Part shown: piece by piece, positions 8,941 to 18,015 of the stretch
How positions within the stretch are numbered: position 1 is the stretch's first letter
Layout of the letters: each line of letters begins with the position of its first letter
Source of the DNA: JAKAGZ01 sp964412105
Lineage (GTDB): Bacteria > Bacteroidota > Ignavibacteria > Ignavibacteriales > Ignavibacteriaceae
Length of the DNA: 56,770 nucleotides
Reading direction: 5' to 3'
NCBI GenBank assembly: GCA_964412105.1
Contig: CAYPNM010000020.1
Span: 1-56,770, forward strand
The notes under the pieces: model-generated
Told to the model about the DNA's origin: nothing
What the model saw: only the letters and a program-made list of their open reading frames with translations
Databases searched by the model: none
Made by a program: the position numbers and the translations under genes

Positions 8941-9768
8941 CTATATTTCCATATTAAATCCTAATGAGGCATAACTCTCATTAATATCATATAATTCGCC
9001 TTGAACGCTCTTACCGGCATAATATGAGATTGATATACTAAATCCTTTCCCGTTCCATCTACCAAATTTTATTCCGGCAGTCAGGATGTTTGAACCGGCA
9101 TATTCCCCAATTTTTTGCAGCTTAAAATCATAGCCAATAAAAGGAGTGAAAGTTTTGATCTGCAAGTTAGTAAAATAATTATCAAAACCGGCCTGATAAA
9201 TTTCTTTACCAATATCAGTAGGAACAGTGTGAAATATGTAGGTAAACCCACTGTAAAGGCGAAAACTATTTACACAATAAAACGGAAACAACTCGAAAAA
9301 TTCTTTGCTATAAACAAATGAATTTCTGCCATTTCGCCATGCATTAATACTGTTATCAAAACTTCCGTCAACTAAATGCGCACTAATATGAGCAAACCTA
9401 AATCGAAATCCATATTCATTATTTTCATTTCTAACTTTATACCCGCTATTTATTCCAAAAAAGTAAGTAATAGCTTCCACTGGAAATTTAAAACCGCTTT
9501 CACTTCTTAGTCTTGTGTAAGTGAAAACATCAGCCCCAAACGATAGTGTTTTATTACTATTTTGTATTCTATAAATATCAGAAGAAGTTCCGATATCAAG
9601 CCGGATATTTCGTTCACCGAGCAGATAATTAAAACCTGCACGTGGTTCCAGAAAGTTAGCAGTAAATGGCCGAATATTCAGATCAGAGGGAAACCATTTA
9701 GCTGATTCCTGGGCTGAGATATTAATAATCAGGAATACCACAAACAAGAAGAATAAAATTTTCCGCAT
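8941..9768 (-). CDS. DUF1207-like exported beta-barrel protein
   Basis: A 275-residue protein with a signal peptide (MRKILFFLFVVFLIINISAQ) and an alternating-strand body. Features resembling DUF1207 proteins are an early WFPSDLNIRPFTANFLEPRA, FPVEAITYFFGINSGYK and a FRFAHISAHLVDG motif. The rest reads as amphipathic strands ending LGFNMEI, consistent with an outer-membrane barrel of about 12 strands. No catalytic motif is evident. The start overlaps the stop of the radical SAM gene by one base (TGATG), and the M50 protease follows after a single base, so the three are coupled. The family identification is from memory of motif pattern and should be treated as moderate. Confidence 0.6.
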   Translation of the reverse strand: MRKILFFLFVVFLIINISAQESAKWFPSDLNIRPFTANFLEPRAGFNYLLGERNIRLDIGTSSDIYRIQNSNKTLSFGADVFTYTRLRSESGFKFPVEAITYFFGINSGYKVRNENNEYGFRFRFAHISAHLVDGSFDNSINAWRNGRNSFVYSKEFFELFPFYCVNSFRLYSGFTYIFHTVPTDIGKEIYQAGFDNYFTNLQIKTFTPFIGYDFKLQKIGEYAGSNILTAGIKFGRWNGKGFSISISYYAGKSVQGELYDINESYASLGFNMEI

Positions 9769-10763
9769 CAGGTTGTTTCTGCTCCAGATATCAATTTCTT
9801 TTTAATTTTTTGCTTAACAAGTTTATTATAGCCATACTTAAATTTTGAAGCTATACTGGCAATAGCATAGCTATTTGTAGGGAAAGCAAACGAAGGTTCG
9901 AAATAACAATTAACTGTACAACCTTGGCAATAATCAAATTTTCCTTCCATCCTTTGAAAATATTTTATCCTCTCAGACTGCCTGATATCTTTTATTGATC
10001 TGTCGATTTTTATTCTTTCGTGCCCAAAATGATAACAAGGTAAAATGATTTCATTGTAAGGGGAGATTACGATTACACGCGAAACAGCTTTGCAGGAAGG
10101 ACTATTTATATCATTGCCCCCATCACGCCTTAATTTCATAAATCCTTTGTTTAAATAGATATCCATTTTTCCATCGCAATACTCATCCACATAATCCACG
10201 GCTTCGTCAGTTAAGCCTGAATTTCCAAAGTAAGAAAAAACGGGATTTACTAAAAGGACAAGTCCGTATTGCCGGGCCAGGTCATGCATTCTAGGCAATT
10301 TCCGGTAGGTCTCATTTGTAACAGTAAATAATATATCAGGAAACTCGCCTAATGATTTGGCGACATCTATACTTTTCAAAACCTGGTCAAAACAATCTAC
10401 TTTTCTTATCCGGTTGTGTTCTTCCTTATCAGGAGAATCAAGAGAAAAATGGAGAAGATCGATATTACTTGCTAATTTTTCAGCAAATTTAGGATAAAGC
10501 AATCCGTTGCTTGTAATACTCGTCTGCATCTTCAGATTTTTGGCAAATTTGGCCATCAAATGTATATCTTTGTGCAGAAGCGGTTCACCGCCTGTTAAAT
10601 CAATAAATTTTACTCCCAGTTCGGCCAGTTGTCGAACATTTGAACTAAACTCATCAAGATTTGCATATGGAGTAGTTTTAAAATTTTCGTGATCCCCAAA
10701 ATGGCAGAACTCACAAAAAGCATTGCATCTGTAAGTTACGTAATAATTGCAAAGCAAAAGCAT
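9768..10763 (-). CDS. Radical SAM protein with SPASM-like C-terminal cysteines
   Basis: A 331-residue protein. The radical SAM [4Fe-4S] motif CNAFCEFC (CX3CX2C) is at residues 13-20, followed by the typical LTGGEPLLHKD and a SITSNG strand. The C-terminal part holds further cysteines in NSPSCKAVSR, ILPCYHFG and CQGCTVNCYFEP, which could bind auxiliary clusters as in SPASM/twitch proteins. Such enzymes include peptide-modifying maturases and others acting on lipids or sugars. No precursor-peptide gene is visible nearby. It lies between a GT2 gene (12 bases upstream) and a DUF1207-like barrel (1-base overlap), which points to modification of a surface polymer or lipid rather than a peptide. That last step is inference. 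Confidence 0.85.
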   Translation of the reverse strand: MLLLCNYYVTYRCNAFCEFCHFGDHENFKTTPYANLDEFSSNVRQLAELGVKFIDLTGGEPLLHKDIHLMAKFAKNLKMQTSITSNGLLYPKFAEKLASNIDLLHFSLDSPDKEEHNRIRKVDCFDQVLKSIDVAKSLGEFPDILFTVTNETYRKLPRMHDLARQYGLVLLVNPVFSYFGNSGLTDEAVDYVDEYCDGKMDIYLNKGFMKLRRDGGNDINSPSCKAVSRVIVISPYNEIILPCYHFGHERIKIDRSIKDIRQSERIKYFQRMEGKFDYCQGCTVNCYFEPSFAFPTNSYAIASIASKFKYGYNKLVKQKIKKKLISGAETT

Positions 10764-10775
10764 AAATTAACTATC

Positions 10776-11867
10776 CTAATATTTTCTTCCCTTCCAGGTA
10801 ACTTTTCTGCTGGCTAACACCATAAATGGAAGGGCAAGCACGTAAATTAAATAATAGATCTGAAAACCGATAAAATATCTAAAGTTCTCTTTAATCCCGA
10901 GTATTTTCAATACAGGGTAAAGTACAAAAATGTCCACAATTACTTTAAGAACAATCAAATATAAACATAGAGGTGTGTAAAAGAAAGGCGTTAACAATAT
11001 TCCAAGGTATGTTAAAAATCCATTTGCCATTATTGCAAAACCCCGTAAAGGTACGCCAAGACCCCCAACTGCCCATCTCTTTTTCTGATCAAACAGTGAT
11101 ACAAGATCCGGACAAGGCAGCGAAGTAATAAGAGTGTCTCTGTCAATCGGAAAAATAATTTTATATTTATTCAGTTTATAAATCGCCATCATCAGGTTAA
11201 AATCTTCCGTCACGCTAAATGGCAGATTTTCATATCCTCCAACTTCATCATAAGCTTCTTTTCTGTATGACATATTGTTGCCAATGCAGCTTATCGGACT
11301 TCGCAGGTTTATTGTGCTTGCTGCAACTATTAATAAGTAAATAAAGTCGAGGCTTTGCATCCCTGAAAAAGTATCAAAAGCTGATTGGGTAGTAATACCA
11401 TTTACCATTCCAACATTCTTAAAATAATATGAGGCTCCTCTTTTTATCCAGGTTGGTTTTACTTCACAATCTGCATCAGTAGTAAATATTATCTCGTTTC
11501 TGGCTTCTTTAAGTCCATTGGCAAGTGCGTTGGTTTTTCCTTTTAATCTGCCAACTTCTTTTGCAGAAATTATTTTTCTGAATATCTTTTTATCAGCAAT
11601 AAATTCATCAATTATTTCCCCAGTGCCATCGGTAGACTGATCATCCACAAGAATTATTTCCAGTTTCCCTTCAGGATAGATCAATTTGTCAAGAGATTTC
11701 AGGCACCTCAAAATATTCTTTTCTTCATTTCTGGCTGCTACAATTACCGAAACTGTTGGAAGATTTTGTTCTTCCATAGTCGGGAATCTTTTACTCGCAC
11801 CTATAACAAAAAGAACCGACTGGATATAATAGCCGCATATAACTATAAAAAAAATCATCTCAAACAT
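10776..11867 (-). CDS. Processive-type family 2 glycosyltransferase
   Basis: A 363-residue GT-A glycosyltransferase with one N-terminal and several C-terminal membrane helices. Motifs in order: VIVAARNEEKNI, VDDQSTDGT, the TTDADCEV DxD metal/donor site, a TEDFNLM acid-base region and QKKRW, which together fit the cellulose/chitin/hyaluronan synthase-like GT2 group. It overlaps the end of the polysaccharide deacetylase gene by 13 bases and precedes the radical SAM gene by 12 bases. A GT2 with a deacetylase recalls PNAG- or chitin-like polymer synthesis, or acetylated glycolipid formation. The actual product is not determined by the sequence. Confidence 0.85.
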   Translation of the reverse strand: MFEMIFFIVICGYYIQSVLFVIGASKRFPTMEEQNLPTVSVIVAARNEEKNILRCLKSLDKLIYPEGKLEIILVDDQSTDGTGEIIDEFIADKKIFRKIISAKEVGRLKGKTNALANGLKEARNEIIFTTDADCEVKPTWIKRGASYYFKNVGMVNGITTQSAFDTFSGMQSLDFIYLLIVAASTINLRSPISCIGNNMSYRKEAYDEVGGYENLPFSVTEDFNLMMAIYKLNKYKIIFPIDRDTLITSLPCPDLVSLFDQKKRWAVGGLGVPLRGFAIMANGFLTYLGILLTPFFYTPLCLYLIVLKVIVDIFVLYPVLKILGIKENFRYFIGFQIYYLIYVLALPFMVLASRKVTWKGRKY

Positions 11868-12490
11868 TCTTCAGGTTCTCCAATTTCAAATCCTTTTTTA
11901 TTTGCCGATTCGAGAATAATCTTTATTGAATCTTCAATAATCTTTGCAGATTTTACACTATCATGTAAAACAACAATCGAATCCATTTGCAAATATTTAT
12001 CAACTGCTAATTTAACTTCTTTTATATCTCCTTTAAAATCATATGTAAGCAATGACCACATAACATTTGTGAGCCCGCATTTTTTTACCAGAGAAGGTGT
12101 ATTTATCTTAAATTTACCATGAGGGGGGCGGAAATATTTTACATCATATTTGTGCTGCTCTTTGAGAAGCTGTATATATGAATTTATTTCATTAATTGAT
12201 TCTGTATAGGTCAATTGCGTTAACTGTTTGTGATTTAATGTATGATTACCTATCAGGTGACCTTGATTAATAATCTCTTCAACTAAATCAGGATATTTTC
12301 TCACATTATTTCCAACACAAAAAAAGAGGGCTTTTGTTTTATATTCTTTTAATACTCTAAGTATAATTTCTGTGCTTTCAGGTGTTGGGCCGTCATCAAA
12401 AGTCAACAGTATCGTTGCGTTGGAGGAGTTCCATTTAAAACTCCCAAAAGTTCTTTTTAATATTGCAGGTGGATTATATAGATATTTCAC
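11855..12490 (-). CDS. Polysaccharide deacetylase (NodB homology, CE4)
   Basis: A 211-residue NodB-domain protein with little else. Motif 1 is TFDDGP (catalytic Asp 32 and metal-binding Asp 33). Motif 2 is GNHTLNH, with metal ligands at His 83 and His 87. Motif 3 is RPPHGK, and a later IVVLHDS supplies the motif-5 histidine. These residues indicate an active metal-dependent N- or O-deacetylase of sugars. No signal peptide is obvious (MKYLYNPPAILKR), so it may act in the cytoplasm or at the inner membrane face. It is first in the minus-strand operon that continues with GT2 and radical SAM genes, facing the divergent EamA gene across 106 bases. Confidence 0.88.
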   Translation of the reverse strand: MKYLYNPPAILKRTFGSFKWNSSNATILLTFDDGPTPESTEIILRVLKEYKTKALFFCVGNNVRKYPDLVEEIINQGHLIGNHTLNHKQLTQLTYTESINEINSYIQLLKEQHKYDVKYFRPPHGKFKINTPSLVKKCGLTNVMWSLLTYDFKGDIKEVKLAVDKYLQMDSIVVLHDSVKSAKIIEDSIKIILESANKKGFEIGEPEECLR

Positions 12491-12596
12491 TTTAGCTTTG
12501 TTTTCTACAGGCTATTGTTACACAAAATAATTAGTAACTTTTCCCAAACTATTCTTAAATTAGTAAATACACTTTCTTTGTACAAATCAAATTAGC

Positions 12597-13457
12597 ATGA
12601 AACATTTGCCGGATCACCAAAAAGGGATTATCGCCGTATTAGCTGCAGCTTTACTGTGGAGCACCGGTGGAATACTGGTTAAGCTGGTTTCTTTATCTCC
12701 AATGCAGATTTCCTTTTCTAGATGTTTCTTTGCATGCTTTGTTTTTCTTGTTCTATTTAAAAAGAAATTATTGTTAGTCAATTGGTTCACATTTTTGAAT
12801 GCATTTTTTTATGCCGCATTGTTAACTCTGTACGTATTTGCGACAAAAATGACGACCGCTGCAAACGCCATTTTTTTACAATATACAGCTCCTATTTATG
12901 TACTCCTTCTTGAACCAATCTTAAATAAAACTAAATATGAAAAAATAAACATTATTACTATCTCCGTCTGCTTTATTGGGATGATTTTATTTTTTACAGG
13001 GAAGCTCTCTCCGGATGGTCTTCAAGGGAATATATTGGCACTGCTTTCAGGTACAACCTTTGCTGCCTTTCTTTTAGGGATGAGAAAGAATGACCACAAG
13101 TATCAATACAGTTCGATTTTTTATGGAAACGTAATGGTTGTTCTGCTATTGTTTCCAGCAATGTTTGGATTAAAAGGTATTTCACTCCCCGACTTTAGTA
13201 TGCTCGCATTCTTAGGAATTTTCCAGATAGGTGTTGCCTATGCCATATTCAGTTATGGCTTAAAAAGAGTCCTTGCGGTTGAGGCATCATTGCTTTCAAT
13301 GATCGAGCCGGTATTAAATCCGGTCTGGGTTTTGATATGGTATGGGGAGGTACCTTCCATGTATGCAGGCTTAGGCGGAATGATAATCTTAATCGCAATA
13401 GCTGCACGAACAATTATAAGCGGCTCTCCGTCTTTAAGAGCCAGATATAAAACCTAA
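12597..13457 (+). CDS. EamA/DMT-family inner-membrane transporter
   Basis: A 286-residue protein with ten hydrophobic segments in two repeated five-helix EamA units. Diagnostic stretches are IIAVLAAALLWSTGGILVKL in the first helix, MTTAANAIFLQYTAPIYVLLLEP at the end of repeat one, and VEASLLSMIEPVLNPVWVLIWYGE at the end of repeat two. Members export amino acids, purines or other metabolites, and specificity cannot be predicted. It is transcribed divergently from the polysaccharide deacetylase and converges on pdxH, with the two coding regions overlapping by 4 bases at their stops (13454-13457). It looks like a stand-alone gene. Confidence 0.85.
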   Translation: MKHLPDHQKGIIAVLAAALLWSTGGILVKLVSLSPMQISFSRCFFACFVFLVLFKKKLLLVNWFTFLNAFFYAALLTLYVFATKMTTAANAIFLQYTAPIYVLLLEPILNKTKYEKINIITISVCFIGMILFFTGKLSPDGLQGNILALLSGTTFAAFLLGMRKNDHKYQYSSIFYGNVMVVLLLFPAMFGLKGISLPDFSMLAFLGIFQIGVAYAIFSYGLKRVLAVEASLLSMIEPVLNPVWVLIWYGEVPSMYAGLGGMIILIAIAARTIISGSPSLRARYKT

Positions 13458-14104
13458 GGCGCTAATCTCACAATCTCCCATTTATCCTTTTCTTTTATGT
13501 AGGTAATTCTGTCGTGCAATCGGTTCGGCCTTCCCTGCCAGAATTCAAATCGCTCAGGGATTATTCTGAAACCTCCCCAGAAATCAGGGAGCGGGACCTT
13601 CTTTTCGGGATATTTTTTCTTGAATTGAGCAAATTTTTCTTCCAATACATTTCTGTTTCTAACTTCAGAACTTTGATTTGAAGCCCAAGCACTTATCTGG
13701 CTTTCATAAGGCCGCGATTTAAAGTACTTTTCAGACTCTTTTTTTGAGATTTTTTCAACTGTACCTGCAACTCTCACCTGTCTTTCAAGTTCCTTCCAAA
13801 AAAACACCACAGAAGCTTTTGGGTTTTCTAAAAGATCTTTTCCTTTACTGCTTTCATAATTTGTAAAAAAAATCAGCCCTTTCTTATCAATACTTTTTAA
13901 AAGTACAATTCTTGCAGAAGGGACTCCGTTTTTATCTGCTGTAGCAAGAGTCATTGCGTTGGGATCGAGCAATTCAGCATCTATGGCCTCCTGCATCCAT
14001 TCGGAAAATTGCCCGACCGGATTTTTATTGACATTTGATTCATCAAGTTTTCTTGATGACCATTCCCTTCTTAAACTAGTTATTTTATTGTTTACTAAAT
14101 TCAC
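13454..14104 (-). CDS. pdxH: Pyridoxamine 5'-phosphate oxidase
   Basis: A 216-residue protein of normal family length. It makes pyridoxal 5'-phosphate by FMN-dependent oxidation of pyridoxine or pyridoxamine 5'-phosphate. Recognisable elements are MTLATADKNGVPSARIVLLKS (FMN-binding strand), FFTNYESSKGKDL, FFWKELERQVRVAGTVEKIS, the SAWASNQSS loop and the C-terminal EFWQGRPNRLHDR, which carries the Arg-x-x-x-Arg and His residues contacting PLP and FMN. The N-terminal RREW segment matches PdxH rather than other split-barrel flavoproteins. It stands alone, facing away from kgd with a 234-base shared upstream region. Confidence 0.95.
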   Translation of the reverse strand: MNLVNNKITSLRREWSSRKLDESNVNKNPVGQFSEWMQEAIDAELLDPNAMTLATADKNGVPSARIVLLKSIDKKGLIFFTNYESSKGKDLLENPKASVVFFWKELERQVRVAGTVEKISKKESEKYFKSRPYESQISAWASNQSSEVRNRNVLEEKFAQFKKKYPEKKVPLPDFWGGFRIIPERFEFWQGRPNRLHDRITYIKEKDKWEIVRLAP

Positions 14105-14338
14105 AACTCTTTGATCATAATTTATTTTCAGATATTATTAAATGGCTAAGTTTTTGTATGAAAATCTTTTTAATTTATTATTCAAAGATATGAAATTTTA
14201 AGTTCAGCCTAAGGGACTAATTATTAGCATATTATTTATTCGCACTTTTGATACGGTTTGCTACGGGCTGATATGAAATATATTCATACCTTTACTTAAT
14301 TTAATGATTATTGATTAAACTATTAAATCTATTTTAAA

Positions 14339-17300
14339 ATGAAAATTAATGATTTAACGAAAGAGCAAAAAGAAGAGCTTGACAAGTTTGGTGCTAATAC
14401 ATGGTTTGTAGAATATCTTCATAAGCTTTACGAAGAAAACCCATCCGAACTTCCTGAACAATGGAGAAGTTTTTTCAGTGGAGAATCTAATTTATCAAAT
14501 AACGGTGATGGCAATAAAACAGCTGAATCGGTAACTCCTTTAGCTGAAAATGTTCAGATGCCTGAACCGGGAAAAGAGGATCGGGTAAAAGCTATTGCGG
14601 GCAGCGCCGCCAGAATTCTCGATAATATGACGTCAAGCCTTACTATACCAACTGCAACTTCTCAACGATCTATTCCTGTAAAACTTCTTGAGGAAAATAG
14701 AACATTGATCAACAATCATCTCAAGAAGACCAAAGAAGGTAAAATTTCATTTACTCACATTATAAGCTGGGCAATTTTAAAAGCAGTTAAAAAGCATCCT
14801 GCTATAAATAATGCTTTTACCATTATTGACGGTAAACCTCATTTAATAGAAAGAGCAAATGTAAATCTTGGACTTGCAATTGATATTGAGAAAAAAGATG
14901 GTTCGCATTCACTAATGGTTCCAAATATAAAGAATGCAAACAAGATGAATTTCAGAGAATTTTGGGATAAGTATGATGATCTGATAAGCAGATCACGCAA
15001 AGGGCTTATCGATCCTTCGGAATTTGCAGGGACGACAATTTCTCTAACAAATCCGGGCACAATTGGCACGGTCGCCTCGGTTGCAAGATTAATGGTCGGA
15101 CAAGGAGCAATCATAGCTACAGGGGCAATTCAATATCCGGCTGAATACCAGGCTATGTCCCAGTCAACTATATCAGCCCTTGGTATCAGTAAATCTATGA
15201 ATATAACCAGCACTTACGATCACCGGATAATTCAGGGAGCAGAATCGGGCCTATTTCTAAAAGAAGTTCACGATCTGCTGCTGGGCGCAGATAAATTTTA
15301 TGATGAAATATTTAAAGATCTGAATGTCCCTTTGCGTCCGGTCGAATGGATGACTGATTATCAGCCCGGAACATTCAGTGGAGCCGGCACAAGCACTGAA
15401 GAAATTGAAAAGCAGGCAAGAGTATTACAACTAATTAATTTATACAGAGTACGCGGACACCTGATTGCCAATCTTGACCCACTGGGATCAAAAACTACAT
15501 ATCATCCTGAACTCGATCCTGCAACTTATAAATTTACGCTTTGGGATTTGGATAGGAAATTTATTACCGACGGTTTCAGCGGAATGCATAATGCAACTCT
15601 GCGTGAAATATTGGAGAGACTACAAAAGACCTACTGTGATAAAATTGGCGCTGAATATATGCACATTCAAAATCCGGTTGAAAAGGCCTGGCTGCAGAGT
15701 AGAATGGAGCCAGTACAGAATGTTCCGGATTTTGATCTTGAAACAAAAAAAACAATTTTAAATAAACTTATTATAGCTGAAACTTTTGAACACTTCATAC
15801 ATAACAGGTTCATTGGTCATAAAAGATTTTCACTGGAGGGATCTGAAACTCTTATTCCTGTTCTCGACACCATACTAAATGAAGCGTGTGACCGGGAAAT
15901 TCTTGAAGTCGTACTTGGAATGGCTCATCGTGGAAGATTAAACGTTCTGGCAAATATTATCGGTAAATCATATGATTCAATTTTCTCTGAGTTTGAAGAT
16001 ATTCAGGATCCAAATTCAATTGAAGGTTCCGGTGATGTAAAATATCATCTTGGAGCTACAGGACAATACAAGACGAAAAATGGTAAAACAATTACTGTTT
16101 CAGTGGCTTCAAATCCGAGTCACCTTGAATGGGTGAATCCAGTTGTAGAAGGGATCGTAAGAGCTAAACAGACCCGACTTGGTGACAGTAAAGAACACAA
16201 AAAAATTATGCCGCTGTTAATTCATGGAGATGCGGCTTTTGCAGGACAAGGAGTTGTTGCCGAGACATTAAATCTTTCACAACTTACAGGCTACAGAACA
16301 GGCGGTACTATTCACATAATCATCAACAATCAAATTGGTTTTACTACTACGCCGGAGGATGCAAGATCATCTGTATATGCCAGTGATGTCGCAAAAATGA
16401 TTCAGGCACCGATTTTTCATGTCAACGGAGATGATCCAGAGGCAGCTCTATGGGTTGCAAAACTAGCTTTTGAATTCAGGCAGAATTTCAAAAAAGATGT
16501 TGTCATAGATTTGTTTGGCTATAGAAGACATGGACATAATGAAGGCGATGAACCCGGATTTACTCAACCGCTTCTTTATGAAAAAATAAAAAATCAACCG
16601 TCAGTAAGAAACATATATGCAAAAGCATTGCTTGAAAAAAGAATATTAAGTGAAGATGAAATAAAGCAGTTGAATAACCGAATTGAATCTCTGCTTACTG
16701 ATGCATTTGATATAATCAAAAAGAAGAGCTCTACATTTAATGCGGATGCGCCCCTTGCTGTTCCGAAAGAAAAAATTGAATCCATTGAGCCGACTGAAGT
16801 AACAAGAATATCCGAAGAAACACTTAGGACAATTGTTAATGGAATTACAAAAATTCCCGATAAATTTCATGTTCATCCAAAGCTTAAAAAATTTCTTGAA
16901 AAGAGGAAAGGAATTCTTGATGGATCTGAGATGGCTGACTGGGCCTTTGGCGAAGCTATTGCATTTGGAAGTCTTCTCCTTGAAGGAACCCCTGTAAGAT
17001 TAAGCGGACAGGATAGCGTCAGAGGAACGTTTAGCCAAAGACATTCTGCCTTAACAGATATACAAACAGGTGAAGAATTTATCCCATTAAATCATATTGC
17101 CGGTAAACAGGCCAAATTAGAGGCTCTGGATAGTTTTCTTTCAGAAGCTGCAGTACTAGGTTTTGAATATGGCTATAGCTCTGCAGATCCGCTTGCACTA
17201 GTCCTTTGGGAAGCACAATTCGGAGATTTTTCAAACAGTGCACAGGTAATTATTGATAATTTTATTGTCGCATCTTATGAAAAATGGAAACTGAGGAATA

Positions 17301-17962
17301 ATGTTGTGATGCTTCTGCCCCACGGATATGAAGGACAGGGTCCTGAGCACTCAAGCGCAAGACTGGAAAGATTTCTCATTCTTTGCGCTGAAGACAACAT
17401 GAAGGTTTGTAACGTTACTACTCCTGCCCAGTATTTTCATTTGCTGCGTAGACAAATAAAACACGCTGTCAGGAAGCCGCTTGTTCTTATGACCCCCAAA
17501 AGTCTTCTTCGCCTGCCGGAAGCGAGATCGGCTAAAGAAGAATTTATAAATGGGAAATTTCAGGAAATAATTGATGATGAAAGCGTAAGTGGAAATCAAA
17601 AAATTGAAAGACTTATTTTATCAAGCGGGAAAGTTTATTACGATTTAATGAAATATCGTTCAATAAATAGTATTGCAAATGTGCCGATAGTACGGGTTGA
17701 GCAATTTTATCCATATGACTCAAAAAGGTTCAAAGAAATATTTACCAAATACGCAGATATTAAAAAAATTGTCTGGGTACAGGAAGAGCCTAAAAATATG
17801 GGTGCGTGGATTTTTATGTCCCTAAGATTGATTGAAGATCTTGCTGCAGGACAAAAGCTTTTTTATTCAGGTCGTCCTGAAGGTGCAAGTCCAGCCGTGG
17901 GTTCTTCAAAACAGTCTGCTCAACAGCAGGAGGCATTGGTTGAAGAAGCTTTTAAAATGTAG
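14339..17962 (+). CDS. kgd: Multifunctional 2-oxoglutarate decarboxylase/dehydrogenase E1 fused to an E2 succinyltransferase-like core
   Basis: A 1207-residue TCA-cycle enzyme with actinobacterial Kgd (SucA/OdhA-type) architecture. The N-terminus (WFVEYLHKLYEENPSELPEQWRSFF) is the E1 interaction segment. Residues about 85-320 are an E2 acyltransferase core ending TYDHRIIQGAESGLFL (DHR at 294-296, with Q at the position where classical E2 has Asp). No lipoyl domain is present. Residues from about 355 form the ThDP-dependent E1, with HRGRLNVLANII, LIHGDAAFAGQG and the ThDP/Mg motif beginning NGDDPEAAL (Asn 696). SGQDSVRGTFSQRHS marks the transketolase-like C-terminal half. It converts 2-oxoglutarate to succinyl-CoA or succinic semialdehyde. 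It stands alone; E3 and any lipoylated E2 must be encoded elsewhere. Confidence 0.93.
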   Translation: MKINDLTKEQKEELDKFGANTWFVEYLHKLYEENPSELPEQWRSFFSGESNLSNNGDGNKTAESVTPLAENVQMPEPGKEDRVKAIAGSAARILDNMTSSLTIPTATSQRSIPVKLLEENRTLINNHLKKTKEGKISFTHIISWAILKAVKKHPAINNAFTIIDGKPHLIERANVNLGLAIDIEKKDGSHSLMVPNIKNANKMNFREFWDKYDDLISRSRKGLIDPSEFAGTTISLTNPGTIGTVASVARLMVGQGAIIATGAIQYPAEYQAMSQSTISALGISKSMNITSTYDHRIIQGAESGLFLKEVHDLLLGADKFYDEIFKDLNVPLRPVEWMTDYQPGTFSGAGTSTEEIEKQARVLQLINLYRVRGHLIANLDPLGSKTTYHPELDPATYKFTLWDLDRKFITDGFSGMHNATLREILERLQKTYCDKIGAEYMHIQNPVEKAWLQSRMEPVQNVPDFDLETKKTILNKLIIAETFEHFIHNRFIGHKRFSLEGSETLIPVLDTILNEACDREILEVVLGMAHRGRLNVLANIIGKSYDSIFSEFEDIQDPNSIEGSGDVKYHLGATGQYKTKNGKTITVSVASNPSHLEWVNPVVEGIVRAKQTRLGDSKEHKKIMPLLIHGDAAFAGQGVVAETLNLSQLTGYRTGGTIHIIINNQIGFTTTPEDARSSVYASDVAKMIQAPIFHVNGDDPEAALWVAKLAFEFRQNFKKDVVIDLFGYRRHGHNEGDEPGFTQPLLYEKIKNQPSVRNIYAKALLEKRILSEDEIKQLNNRIESLLTDAFDIIKKKSSTFNADAPLAVPKEKIESIEPTEVTRISEETLRTIVNGITKIPDKFHVHPKLKKFLEKRKGILDGSEMADWAFGEAIAFGSLLLEGTPVRLSGQDSVRGTFSQRHSALTDIQTGEEFIPLNHIAGKQAKLEALDSFLSEAAVLGFEYGYSSADPLALVLWEAQFGDFSNSAQVIIDNFIVASYEKWKLRNNVVMLLPHGYEGQGPEHSSARLERFLILCAEDNMKVCNVTTPAQYFHLLRRQIKHAVRKPLVLMTPKSLLRLPEARSAKEEFINGKFQEIIDDESVSGNQKIERLILSSGKVYYDLMKYRSINSIANVPIVRVEQFYPYDSKRFKEIFTKYADIKKIVWVQEEPKNMGAWIFMSLRLIEDLAAGQKLFYSGRPEGASPAVGSSKQSAQQQEALVEEAFKM

Positions 17963-18015
17963 GGCTTGATACAACTTCCATAATTTTGCTGTCACTATAT
18001 AATGGTAATTAAATT

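Noticed and set aside
9768..10763. RiPP maturase with a hidden precursor peptide
   Set aside because: I looked for a short precursor on both sides; neighbours are tightly packed GT2 and barrel genes with no room for one.
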